Shown here: in pieces, positions 5,511 to 12,273 of the stretch
Position numbering within the stretch: position 1 is the first letter of the stretch
Layout: every line of letters starts with the position of its first letter
Assembly (NCBI GenBank): GCA_039184055.1
Contig: JBCDBH010000143.1
Location: 1-13,804 of the forward strand
Origin: JBCDBH01 sp039184055
GTDB lineage: Bacteria > Acidobacteriota > Thermoanaerobaculia > Multivoradales > J023
Length of the DNA stretch: 13,804 nucleotides
Direction: 5' to 3'
The notes under the pieces: generated by a model
What the model saw: only the letters and a program-made list of their open reading frames with translations
Told to the model about the DNA's origin: nothing
The model's database searches: none
Position numbers and translations under genes: made by a program

Positions 5511-8153
5511 ATGCGCTCGACTTCGTCTTTTCGGTTCGTTCCAGCTCTGCTCACGTGGCTCGTGCTCACCATGTCGGTATGCGTGGCCGAGACCTTCCCC
5601 ATCGGCGATCTCTTCACGGGTGAGGTGCTACGCACGTCGTCCAATGCCTCCAATTTCGTCGCCGCCGGAGCCTTCACGGTCTTTACGGCCACGGACCAGG
5701 TCCACGGTAGTGAGCTGTGGCGAACCGACGGCACGCCGCTCGGCACCGAGCTCTTGGTCGATATCGCACCGGGTCGTGAGTCATCGGGAAGCCAGAAGCT
5801 GATCCAGCTCGGCGACCAGGTCTACTTCATCGCCTCGACGCTGAGCTATGGTCGCGAGCTCTGGAAGACCGACGGCACCGTCGCGGGCACGATGATGGTG
5901 GCCGATATTTGGCCCGGCCCGACCAGCTCGAATCCGACCGAGCTCACCGTGCTGGGTGACACCTTGATCTTCGTCGCCAGCACCGAAGACGAAGGGCAGG
6001 AGCTGTGGAAGCTGCCACCCGACGGCCCGCCCGAGCTGATCACGGATCTCGAGCCAGGTGGCGCGGGCTCGAGCCCGAGAGATCTGATCGCGATGGGAAA
6101 CCAACGGGTGGCGTACACCGGCTTCACCACCGCCACCGGGCGGGAGCTGGTGACCAGTGACGGCACCGAAGCCGGCACCAAGGTCTACGACATCGATCCG
6201 ACCGGGAGCAGCAACGCCAAACCGCTCGGAACCGCGTTTGATTTCCTGCTCTATTTCGAGGCGCGCACCGACGATTTTGGCGAGGAGGTATGGAGGCTCT
6301 CCCCATCGAGCGACACGATCGCCCGGATCAGCGACGTGATGCCGGGCCCGGACTCGTCGTCGCCGACCGTCGCGATCGTGCGTGGCACGTCGTTGTTCGT
6401 CAACTTAGACAGCCCGTCGGGACGCAAGCTCTATCGCAGCAATCTCGGCGCGACCGTGGAGGAATGGGCACCGGTCGCTCCGATCGCTTTCGGTCTGATC
6501 GGCTCGGACGTGCTCTTCGTCAACGGCGACGATCTGTGGTTCACCGACGGTCTGACCCCGGGCGCGCAACTGCTCGCCTCGCCGGATGTGCAGAGCGTCT
6601 TCTCCAATGGCGAGGACTCTTACCTCATCCCGTACGACGGCCAGCTCTACTTCTTTGGTGACGGTGGGCTGTGGCGAACCGACGGTACGGTGCAGGGCAC
6701 CAGTTTGATCGACTCGCTGTCCTGGCTCTTTCTCGGCACCCTGATCGGCACCGACAATGGCCTCTTCGCGTCCTTCCACGACAATCTGACCGGAGTCGAG
6801 CCTTGGATGCTCAACGGCTCATCGCTCCAACGTCTCGGTGATTTGAACCGCGATATCGGCAACTCGGATCCGACCGAATTCGTCGTCCATGGTGATCGCG
6901 TGTATTTCGCCGCCGATGCGGACGACGAAGGGCGTGAGCTCATGTCCTGGGATGGAAGCGCGACGGATGCGACGGTCTTCGAGGATCTCCAACCTGGTGA
7001 GAACAGCTCGACCCCACGGAATCTGATCGCGGCGAGCAACAGTCTCTACTATCGAGCCTTCGAACTGACGGTCGGCACCGAAATTCGACGCATCGTCGAC
7101 CCTTTGCTCGGCAGCACGGCGATCGACATCGACCCTGTGGGCAGCTCGAACGCCGAGCCGTTCGCGGCGCTCGGTGACGAGGTCTTTTTCGTGTACGACG
7201 ACGACACGAGCATCGACCAATTGTGGATCACCGACAACGGCGCACCGATCCAGCTGTCGAATATCACCGGTGGCTCGAGTGACGGCGTCTGGACGAGCGA
7301 GCCACCGGTACTCTTGGGCGATGAGCTGTTCTTTGCCGCCCGGGACGATCGCGGTCTCGAGCTGTGGCACAGCGATGGCACGACCGCCGATCTCTTCACC
7401 GATATCAACATCGGACCCAGCTGGTCGTTTCCCGACCAGCTGGTGGCGCACAACGGCTGGCTGTATTGGGCCGCCAGCGACGATCTGATCGGGCAACAGC
7501 TGTGGCGTACCGACGGCACGATCCAGAACCTCTCCGCCATCACCACCGCGGCTTGGCCACTCGCCGGCGTGGGCCCGGACGTTCTGATCGCCAAGACCGA
7601 CGCCGGAACCGGGCGTGAGCCGTGGAAGACCGACGGCGGCCCGCCATCGATTCTGCGTGATATCTCGCCCGGGGACGCGTCGAGCCTCATCAACCTCGAA
7701 TCCACGTACTACGCGACGAGCGGCGGCAAGACCTTCTTCACCGCCCTCGATCCGACCCACGGCTACGAGCTCTGGATGACCGATGGCACCCCCGGCGGCA
7801 CCGAGCTGGTGCGTGACATCGTGCCGGGCCCCGAATCGTCACGCCCCCGCGAGCTCACGCCGCTTCCCGACGGCGAGCTGGCCTTCGTCGCGTTCTCGCC
7901 GGCCTCGGGATGGGAGCTGTGGCGTACCGACGGCACCACAACCGGTACCCGTCTGGTCGGCGACATCGTGCCCGGCGCGGGCTCATCGGATCCGGAATCG
8001 CTTACCGTCTACCAGGACTGGGTGGTTTTCCAGGCGCGGTCGGACGGCGCCGGTCGTGAGCCTTGGGCCTATGTCTGGAACGAAGATCCGCTGCTCTTCG
8101 AAGACAACTTCGAAAGCGGTGATACCTCGGCCTGGTCGCTTACCGTGCAGTAA
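5511..8153 (+). CDS. Secreted ELWxxDGT-repeat protein, about 18 units
   Basis: The 880-residue protein begins with a signal peptide (RSTSSFRF, then a hydrophobic core; cleavage probably after SVCVA at 26). From about residue 66 to 860 it consists of about 18 units of 36-50 residues, each opening with G-x-E-L/P-W and ideally reading ELWRTDGTxxGTxLVxDIxPGxxSS, then a short hydrophobic strand pair. The best copies are the first two and the last two or three; middle units have lost the DGT or the Trp. This matches the ELWxxDGT repeat family (TIGR04534), thought to form beta-propeller-like folds in exported proteins; the ligand is unknown. The C-terminus ends with the tail LFEDNFESGDTSAWSLTVQ, reminiscent of a recurring terminal motif in exported proteins of related bacteria. 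The start ATG is supported by AAAGGAG (5498-5504) 6 bases upstream. Convergent with the DUF1772 gene; a hairpin follows the stop. Confidence 0.9.
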   Translation: MRSTSSFRFVPALLTWLVLTMSVCVAETFPIGDLFTGEVLRTSSNASNFVAAGAFTVFTATDQVHGSELWRTDGTPLGTELLVDIAPGRESSGSQKLIQLGDQVYFIASTLSYGRELWKTDGTVAGTMMVADIWPGPTSSNPTELTVLGDTLIFVASTEDEGQELWKLPPDGPPELITDLEPGGAGSSPRDLIAMGNQRVAYTGFTTATGRELVTSDGTEAGTKVYDIDPTGSSNAKPLGTAFDFLLYFEARTDDFGEEVWRLSPSSDTIARISDVMPGPDSSSPTVAIVRGTSLFVNLDSPSGRKLYRSNLGATVEEWAPVAPIAFGLIGSDVLFVNGDDLWFTDGLTPGAQLLASPDVQSVFSNGEDSYLIPYDGQLYFFGDGGLWRTDGTVQGTSLIDSLSWLFLGTLIGTDNGLFASFHDNLTGVEPWMLNGSSLQRLGDLNRDIGNSDPTEFVVHGDRVYFAADADDEGRELMSWDGSATDATVFEDLQPGENSSTPRNLIAASNSLYYRAFELTVGTEIRRIVDPLLGSTAIDIDPVGSSNAEPFAALGDEVFFVYDDDTSIDQLWITDNGAPIQLSNITGGSSDGVWTSEPPVLLGDELFFAARDDRGLELWHSDGTTADLFTDINIGPSWSFPDQLVAHNGWLYWAASDDLIGQQLWRTDGTIQNLSAITTAAWPLAGVGPDVLIAKTDAGTGREPWKTDGGPPSILRDISPGDASSLINLESTYYATSGGKTFFTALDPTHGYELWMTDGTPGGTELVRDIVPGPESSRPRELTPLPDGELAFVAFSPASGWELWRTDGTTTGTRLVGDIVPGAGSSDPESLTVYQDWVVFQARSDGAGREPWAYVWNEDPLLFEDNFESGDTSAWSLTVQ

Positions 8154-8160
8154 CGACCGA

Positions 8161-8190
8161 AGGCGGATCCCCAATGAATGGGATCCGCCT
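8161..8190. terminator. Strong bidirectional hairpin between convergent genes
   Basis: AGGCGGATCCC (8161-8171) and GGGATCCGCCT (8180-8190) form a perfect 11-bp GC-rich stem with an 8-base loop. It lies 8 bases after the ELWxxDGT stop and about 24 bases beyond the stop of the minus-strand DUF1772 gene, so it can serve both transcripts. No long T-run follows on either side, so termination may not be purely intrinsic. Confidence 0.75.
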
Positions 8191-8213
8191 CTTCTCCGCC
8201 AGGCCGCGTGCGG

Positions 8214-8708
8214 TCAGAGTCGCAACAGGACCACCATCAGCAAAGCCGAGGTGAGCGTCGCCAGGAGCGTACGGATGACGTTCCAGCGATTCCACGGAGA
8301 CTCGAAAGCCTCTCGAGCCTTGGCCAGGACCGCCTCATCGGCGGTATCGGCCCCAACGGTTTGCAGCTGATTGTTGAGCGGCACGTTGATGGCGATCGTC
8401 GGGGCCTGCACGCCACCGATGTAGATCACCACGGCACCGAGCAGGAGGAGTCGGTCGAGACCTTCGAGCTGACCGAAACCCATCACGCCGGATGCCATCA
8501 GGGCCAGGGCCGAGCCGGCCCACACCAGCACGAAGAACGGCTGGTTGTTTTGAATCACTCGATCGATCACCTGGAAGGCACGGATGAACTCGCGGTCGTT
8601 GAGCGTACCGAGACCCGGCATGGCGACACACGCGAAGGCGAAGACGAAGCCGGCAACCAGGGCACACAGCAGGGTGGCGAGAACGAGGACGATGGCGAAG
8701 ACGTTCAT
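8214..8708 (-). CDS. DUF1772 (anthrone-oxygenase-like) integral membrane protein
   Basis: The protein has 164 residues and four predicted membrane helices: VFAIVLVLATLLCALVAGFV, then FFVLVWAGSALALMASGVM, then LLLLGAVVIYIGGVQAPTIA, and finally LLATLTSALLMVVLLRL. Family hallmarks of DUF1772 are visible: an early G-F-x-F-A-x-x-x-M-P segment, VQAPTIAINVPLNNQL in the third helix/loop, and W-N-R-W-N-x-x-R before the last helix. DUF1772 includes fungal anthrone oxygenases, but most bacterial members have no assigned substrate. The start is ATG 8708, not further upstream, because its ATG overlaps the TGA of the preceding NmrA gene (ATGA) with GGGAG 6 bases before it. Translation is therefore coupled. 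Such NmrA plus DUF1772 pairs next to AraC regulators suggest a small oxidative or detoxifying unit, which is inference. Confidence 0.85.
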   Translation of the reverse strand: MNVFAIVLVLATLLCALVAGFVFAFACVAMPGLGTLNDREFIRAFQVIDRVIQNNQPFFVLVWAGSALALMASGVMGFGQLEGLDRLLLLGAVVIYIGGVQAPTIAINVPLNNQLQTVGADTADEAVLAKAREAFESPWNRWNVIRTLLATLTSALLMVVLLRL

Positions 8709-9547
8709 GTTGGCTCCCATACGCCGGTGGTGGCGGTTTCGCGGGCGTAGTCGGCGAAATCCTTCGGTGAACGACCGAGGGCACGCTGCACGCCGTCGGT
8801 GAGGTGGGAGTTGCGTCCGTCGAGCACGGTCGAGAAGAGATAGTCCATCAGCCACACCACTTCCTTCGGCGCACCGGATTCGCGGATATGACCGACGAAA
8901 GCCTCGTGGGGCACCTCGACGTAGGCGATTTCGCGACCGGTGGCGCGCGACAGCTCGGTGGCGACCTCGGCGAGGCTCATGAGACGTGGACCGGTGACCT
9001 CGTAGACCTCGCCATCGTGCCCGGGCTCGGTGAGCGCGACGATCGCGACTTCAGCGATGTCGTCGACGTCGACATAGGGTTCAAGAATATCGGCGGCGGG
9101 AAGGGTGATCGCACCGGCATGGACCATGTCGATGAAGGCGCCTTCGGAGAAGTTCTGGTTGAACCAGCTGGCGCGGACGATCGTCGACTCGAGACCACTG
9201 TTTTGGACGATCCGCTCGCACGCCTGGGCTTCCGCCTCACCCCGGCCCGACAGCAGCACCAGCCGTCGGACGCCACGTAGCTTGGCACGATCGACAAAGG
9301 CCTGGATCGCGTCGGTGGCCCCGGGGACGGCGAGATCGGGTGTGAAGTTGATATACGCCGTGTGGACGTCTTGCAAACAGGCGTCCCAACCGGCTTCGTC
9401 GTGCCAATCGAACGCCGGTGAGGCCGACCGTGAACCGATCCGTACCGCGACACCGCGCTTTTCGAGCCCCGCGACAATCCGTCGACCGGTCTTGCCGGTA
9501 CCGCCGAGAACGAGGGTGATGCCTGATTGATCGTGCTGTTGGCTCAT
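8705..9547 (-). CDS. NmrA-like NAD(P)-binding protein (atypical SDR)
   Basis: This is a 280-residue Rossmann-fold protein. LVLGGTGKTGRRI near residues 12-24 is the dinucleotide-binding GxxGxxG loop. A basic-plus-Ser pattern (VRIGSRSASP) follows strand 2 and suggests NADP preference. RLVLLSGRGEAEA and ASWFNQNFSEG (an N-F motif as in NmrA/TMR-type proteins) and the late EPYVDVDDIAEVAIVALTEP are typical of the NmrA/atypical SDR group. There is no clear YxxxK catalytic pair, as expected for NmrA-like redox sensors or reductases of unknown substrate. The start at 9547 is preferred to one 54 bases upstream because AAGGAG (9554-9559) lies 6 bases before it and the extra 18 residues look random. It overlaps the DUF1772 gene by 4 bases and lies 128 bases behind the AraC gene. 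The family is secure; the substrate is unknown. Confidence 0.88.
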   Translation of the reverse strand: MSQQHDQSGITLVLGGTGKTGRRIVAGLEKRGVAVRIGSRSASPAFDWHDEAGWDACLQDVHTAYINFTPDLAVPGATDAIQAFVDRAKLRGVRRLVLLSGRGEAEAQACERIVQNSGLESTIVRASWFNQNFSEGAFIDMVHAGAITLPAADILEPYVDVDDIAEVAIVALTEPGHDGEVYEVTGPRLMSLAEVATELSRATGREIAYVEVPHEAFVGHIRESGAPKEVVWLMDYLFSTVLDGRNSHLTDGVQRALGRSPKDFADYARETATTGVWEPT

Positions 9548-9553
9548 GGCTTG

Positions 9554-9559
9554 CTCCTT
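9554..9559 (-). promoter_or_regulatory. Shine-Dalgarno site deciding the NmrA start
   Basis: AAGGAG on the minus strand, 6 bases before the ATG at 9547. The longer frame starting at 9601 has no SD and would cover the palindrome at 9581-9600. Confidence 0.7.
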
Positions 9560-9580
9560 GGAGTTGCTGTCTGGAGTTGA

Positions 9581-9600
9581 TGGTTGTTCGCTGACAACCA
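9581..9600. promoter_or_regulatory. Palindrome TGGTTGT-N6-ACAACCA, candidate operator of the NmrA-DUF1772 pair
   Basis: Perfect 7-bp arms at 9581-9587 and 9594-9600 around 6 bases, 33 bases upstream of the NmrA start. It shares the outline GTTG-N8-CAAC with the palindrome in front of the AraC gene (10694-10711), suggesting one regulator for both. It could also form an mRNA hairpin in the leader. Confidence 0.45.
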
Positions 9601-9634
9601 AAAACTACCGACATGGCCACGAGGCTTCTTGACA

Positions 9635-9666
9635 GCGCCCGCCAAGATTTTGGCATCAGGCGCCAA
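9635..9666. promoter_or_regulatory. Interrupted hairpin and 21-bp-spaced direct repeat between the AraC and NmrA genes
   Basis: GCGCC (9635-9639) pairs with GGCGC (9659-9663), and GCCAA (9641-9645) with TTGGC (9650-9654), giving 10 pairs with small bulges 12 bases past the AraC stop. The same stretch holds CGCCAA at 9640-9645 and again at 9661-9666, two helical turns apart, as AraC-family sites often are. It may be an attenuator, a partial terminator, or an AraC binding site; no U-tract follows. Confidence 0.35.
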
Positions 9667-9675
9667 CTTGTCTCC

Positions 9676-10677
9676 TCAGCCAGCTTCGAGACGATAGGAA
9701 CGTGGTGTTTGGCCGGCCCAACGCTTGAAGGCGCGGGTAAACGAGCTCTGATCGGCGAATCCGGTCATGAAGGCGACCTCGGCGAGCGAGTACTCGGTCT
9801 GCTCGAGACAGCGTTCGGCCAGCTGACGCCGCGACTCATCGACCAGGCTTTGATACGAGAACCCACGATCCGACAAACGACGCTGGAGGGTGCGGCCGCT
9901 CATGCCGAGCTCTTTGGCGATCGTCGATACGGCCGGCACGCCCTCGCTCAAGACCTTCGAAATCTGAATCTGCACCCGGCGGTGCAGGACGCTGTCGTCG
10001 TCGAGCTCGGCGAGCTCGGTCTCGAGATGCGTATCGAAGAAGCTCGAGATGGTCTCGTCGCCGAGCTTGTTCGGGGTGTGCAACGTCTCATGGGACACGA
10101 GCAGCGCGTCACGGTCGGTATCGAAATACACCGGACAGCCAAAATAGGCTTCGTGCGCGTCGGTGGATGCCGGCGCTCCGTGTTTGACGAAAATCGCCAG
10201 CGGCTCGAAGTCCCGCGTCGCAACCTGGCGACTGATCGAGGCGATGCTCGCCAGGGTCGCCTCATTGGAGAGCCGCAACCCGAGCCGGCGCACGCCTGAT
10301 CGGTGCAGATGCATGTAGGCGCCATCATTGGCTGGTTCGACCTCGTAGGTCGACACACTGGTGAGCACCCGCGCGTAGCGCTCGGCGCGCTCGTAGGAAG
10401 CCCGCAGCGTGGGTGCCGACTTCCAAGCCAAGCCAAAGGCGCCGTAGTCGTCGCAACGCATCGCGGCCCCGGCACGCAGCGGGATCGTCTCGCCGTGGGG
10501 ATCGAGCTTCGCGAGCTTTTCGAGAAAGTCGTAATACTCGTCGGCCGGCACCATGAGCTTGGGATCGAACGGGCTGTCCGGCTCGATGCCCAAGTCATGC
10601 AGGAGCGGATCGGTATCGACGCTCGGATCGGCGATACCGGCCACCCGTCTCACGAATAGCGATGTGATCTGGCCCAC
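9676..10677 (-). CDS. AraC-family transcriptional regulator with arabinose-binding-like N-terminal domain
   Basis: The protein has 333 residues. Residues about 15-205 match the Arabinose_bd type of effector domain (PF12625) found in OruR/ArgR-like AraC regulators; the stretch LPLRAG-like ETIPLRAGAAMRCDDYGAFG and the later FKHGAP/YFGCPVYFDTDRDAL region (seen as VKHGAPAS and AYFGCPVYFDTDRDALLVS) are characteristic. The C-terminal 100 residues carry both helix-turn-helix units: SGRTLQRRLSDRGFSYQSLV near 260-279, and SLAEVAFMTGFADQSSFTRA near 297-316 followed by FKRWAGQTPRSYR. The start is GTG at 10677 with GAGGA 4 bases upstream; the next in-frame starts would cut the domain. It reads toward the NmrA-DUF1772 pair, which it probably controls. 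Palindromes and short repeats in its own upstream region suggest autoregulation. The effector is unknown. Confidence 0.9.
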   Translation of the reverse strand: MGQITSLFVRRVAGIADPSVDTDPLLHDLGIEPDSPFDPKLMVPADEYYDFLEKLAKLDPHGETIPLRAGAAMRCDDYGAFGLAWKSAPTLRASYERAERYARVLTSVSTYEVEPANDGAYMHLHRSGVRRLGLRLSNEATLASIASISRQVATRDFEPLAIFVKHGAPASTDAHEAYFGCPVYFDTDRDALLVSHETLHTPNKLGDETISSFFDTHLETELAELDDDSVLHRRVQIQISKVLSEGVPAVSTIAKELGMSGRTLQRRLSDRGFSYQSLVDESRRQLAERCLEQTEYSLAEVAFMTGFADQSSFTRAFKRWAGQTPRSYRLEAG

Positions 10678-10693
10678 GTCTTCCTCGGCCCAA

Positions 10694-10711
10694 AGTTGTC
10701 GTTCGTCAACT
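10694..10711. promoter_or_regulatory. Palindrome AGTTG-N8-CAACT upstream of the AraC gene
   Basis: AGTTGTCG/TTCGTCAACT is an 18-bp near-perfect inverted repeat with one mismatched pair per arm, 17 bases before the GTG start of the AraC gene and partly next to its SD. It shares GTTG-N8-CAAC with the site at 9581-9600. Protein binding here could block initiation or translation of the AraC gene. Confidence 0.45.
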
Positions 10712-10762
10712 GCTTCGTGACGTCGCGGATTCGGATTACGAGGCCAAGACTACCCTGGTATG

Positions 10763-10789
10763 CAGATCACACGGTTCTTTCAGATCACA
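10763..10789 (-). promoter_or_regulatory. Direct repeats TGTGATCTG upstream of the AraC gene
   Basis: On the minus strand TGTGATCTG occurs at 10781-10789 and 10763-10771, an 18-bp period. A third copy in opposite orientation lies at 10663-10671, inside the first codons of the AraC gene. The repeats sit about 90-110 bases before the start, in the gap after the hydrolase gene. They may be activator sites, perhaps for AraC itself. Confidence 0.4.
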
Positions 10790-10791
10790 GG

Positions 10792-12261
10792 CTACTCGGA
10801 TGCGAGAGCGAAGAGCGGCCGTGGCAGGGTCACCGTCGTCGAGCCGACCGACTCGCCACGCAGAAAGGCCTGCAAGAGCTCACGGTATTCACGTGCCATC
10901 AGCTCGCGGGCTTCATGACCGGCGTTCTCGACCAGAACATGCGCGCCACGTTCGAAGCCTCCGAGCACGGCCTCGACATTGCTCGGCGGGGTCCGGACAT
11001 CGAGCGTGCCGCTGACGAAGAACGTCGGAACGTCGCTCCTCGAGCCCCGCCAGGCGTGGCGAAAATCATCGCCGAGATCGTGTGCGTCGATGGCGTCGCA
11101 GACATCGAAGGTAAAGGGTGCGTGGATGGCGTCGACGAGCAGGTTGGCAGGATCTCGGATCTCTTGCTCGATCTGTCGACGCCGCGCGGCCGTCGTACCC
11201 GACGCGCAATCCACCATCAGAGCCAAGGCGTCGACGGTCAACGCTCGATTCTCACGCGCGACGGGAGCGATCTCACTCCAATCGTCGTTTTCGAGCTTGG
11301 TGATCAAGGCCGGCAGCGCTTCGATCGAGGCAGCCGTATCGAGACGACGGGAGAGGGCGATTTGCAGATCGAGCGGACCGATCACGACAGGTGGATCGCC
11401 ATCGACGCGGACCGGCACCGCGGCGAGCCGATCGAGCAGCGCGCGTACGCTACCGAGCAGATCGGGAAGCTGATCGGCGAGCGCGGGTTCGTTGATCACC
11501 AGTTGATCGATGGCCTCCAATTGATACTGGACCGTGCTCGGGAGCTTCCAGGTGTGATCAGGCCCCTCGACCTTAGTGAGCACCGCGCGGGCGACGTGCT
11601 CTCCATGACGATGCAAATAGGCGAGCCCCAAATGCGAGCCATAGCTCGTGCCGAAGAGCACGATCGTCTCGACACCCAAGGCGTGTCGTAACGCATCGAG
11701 ATCGTCGGCACTCGCCGCCGAGTGATAGGCGCTCGGATCGACACCACGACGTCGCCAGTGGTCGGCGGTACGCGTGGCGACGTCCTGCATCGCGGTAACC
11801 ACCTCGGCGCGATCGATGATCCGGTCGAACGGCAAAGACGTCGTGACGACCGGCTCGGTGAGCTTCGGCAGGCTCTCGCCGATGCCACGCTGATCGAGAC
11901 CGATGACGTCGGCGTGCTCGAGCAAGCGAAATTGAGGATGCGTCGCGACGAGGGCGGCGCCCTCGATCCCCGAGCCTCCTGGCCCACCGGCGAGAAAGAA
12001 GATCGGCGGTCCAGGATCGGGATGATCGGTGCGGAAGCGTACGAACGCCAGCTCGATGGTTGGACCGTCGGGGCGATCGTGACTTTCCGGAACAAGGATG
12101 CTCCCGAGCTCACCGCGTAGAGGGCTGCCGTCGAAGGCCTCGCCCTCGTACGGGCGCCAATCGATCGACCCGCGCGTCGATGGAGAGTCGGCGAAGACGG
12201 CAGGTATGGCAAGAACAAAAAGCGCAACGAGAACAAGCGTCGAAGATCGTAGACAAAACAC
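10792..12261 (-). CDS. Exported alpha/beta hydrolase, TAP/proline-iminopeptidase-like serine peptidase
   Basis: From this start the protein has 489 residues. The signal peptide is MFCLRSSTLVLVALFVLAIP with cleavage likely after AVFA at 24, so it acts outside the cytoplasm. The alpha/beta hydrolase core shows the oxyanion segment GGPGGSG (92-98), DQRGIGES, the nucleophile elbow GTSYGS with Ser206, the acid Asp421 in SGTLDVRTP and His449 in ENAGHEA. All three catalytic residues are present. This layout, with a large lid insert and a TAP-type C-terminal segment, fits tripeptidyl/prolyl aminopeptidases of Gram-negative bacteria and Streptomyces. The peptide substrate is unknown. The GTG at 12261 is chosen because AGGAGG (12268-12273) stands 6 bases before it and the signal peptide begins there; a longer frame from 12321 would overlap the permease gene by 49 bases. 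It follows the FtsX gene after 11 bases, so the two are co-transcribed. Confidence 0.85.
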   Translation of the reverse strand: MFCLRSSTLVLVALFVLAIPAVFADSPSTRGSIDWRPYEGEAFDGSPLRGELGSILVPESHDRPDGPTIELAFVRFRTDHPDPGPPIFFLAGGPGGSGIEGAALVATHPQFRLLEHADVIGLDQRGIGESLPKLTEPVVTTSLPFDRIIDRAEVVTAMQDVATRTADHWRRRGVDPSAYHSAASADDLDALRHALGVETIVLFGTSYGSHLGLAYLHRHGEHVARAVLTKVEGPDHTWKLPSTVQYQLEAIDQLVINEPALADQLPDLLGSVRALLDRLAAVPVRVDGDPPVVIGPLDLQIALSRRLDTAASIEALPALITKLENDDWSEIAPVARENRALTVDALALMVDCASGTTAARRRQIEQEIRDPANLLVDAIHAPFTFDVCDAIDAHDLGDDFRHAWRGSRSDVPTFFVSGTLDVRTPPSNVEAVLGGFERGAHVLVENAGHEARELMAREYRELLQAFLRGESVGSTTVTLPRPLFALASE

Positions 12262-12267
12262 CCCTAT

Positions 12268-12273
12268 CCTCCT
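12268..12273 (-). promoter_or_regulatory. Shine-Dalgarno site deciding the hydrolase start
   Basis: AGGAGG on the minus strand, overlapping the last base of the permease stop codon and 6 bases before the GTG at 12261. This supports translational coupling of permease and hydrolase. Confidence 0.7.

Noticed and set aside
6819..7760. A 313-codon minus-strand frame inside the ELWxxDGT gene
   Set aside because: It is antisense to a clear repeat protein, has no SD, and its periodic look mirrors the repeats on the other strand.
9100..9547. GGTGKTG in the NmrA-like protein as a Walker A ATP-binding loop
   Set aside because: Its position after the first strand and the rest of the fold fit the Rossmann GxxGxxG motif of NmrA-like proteins, not a P-loop NTPase.
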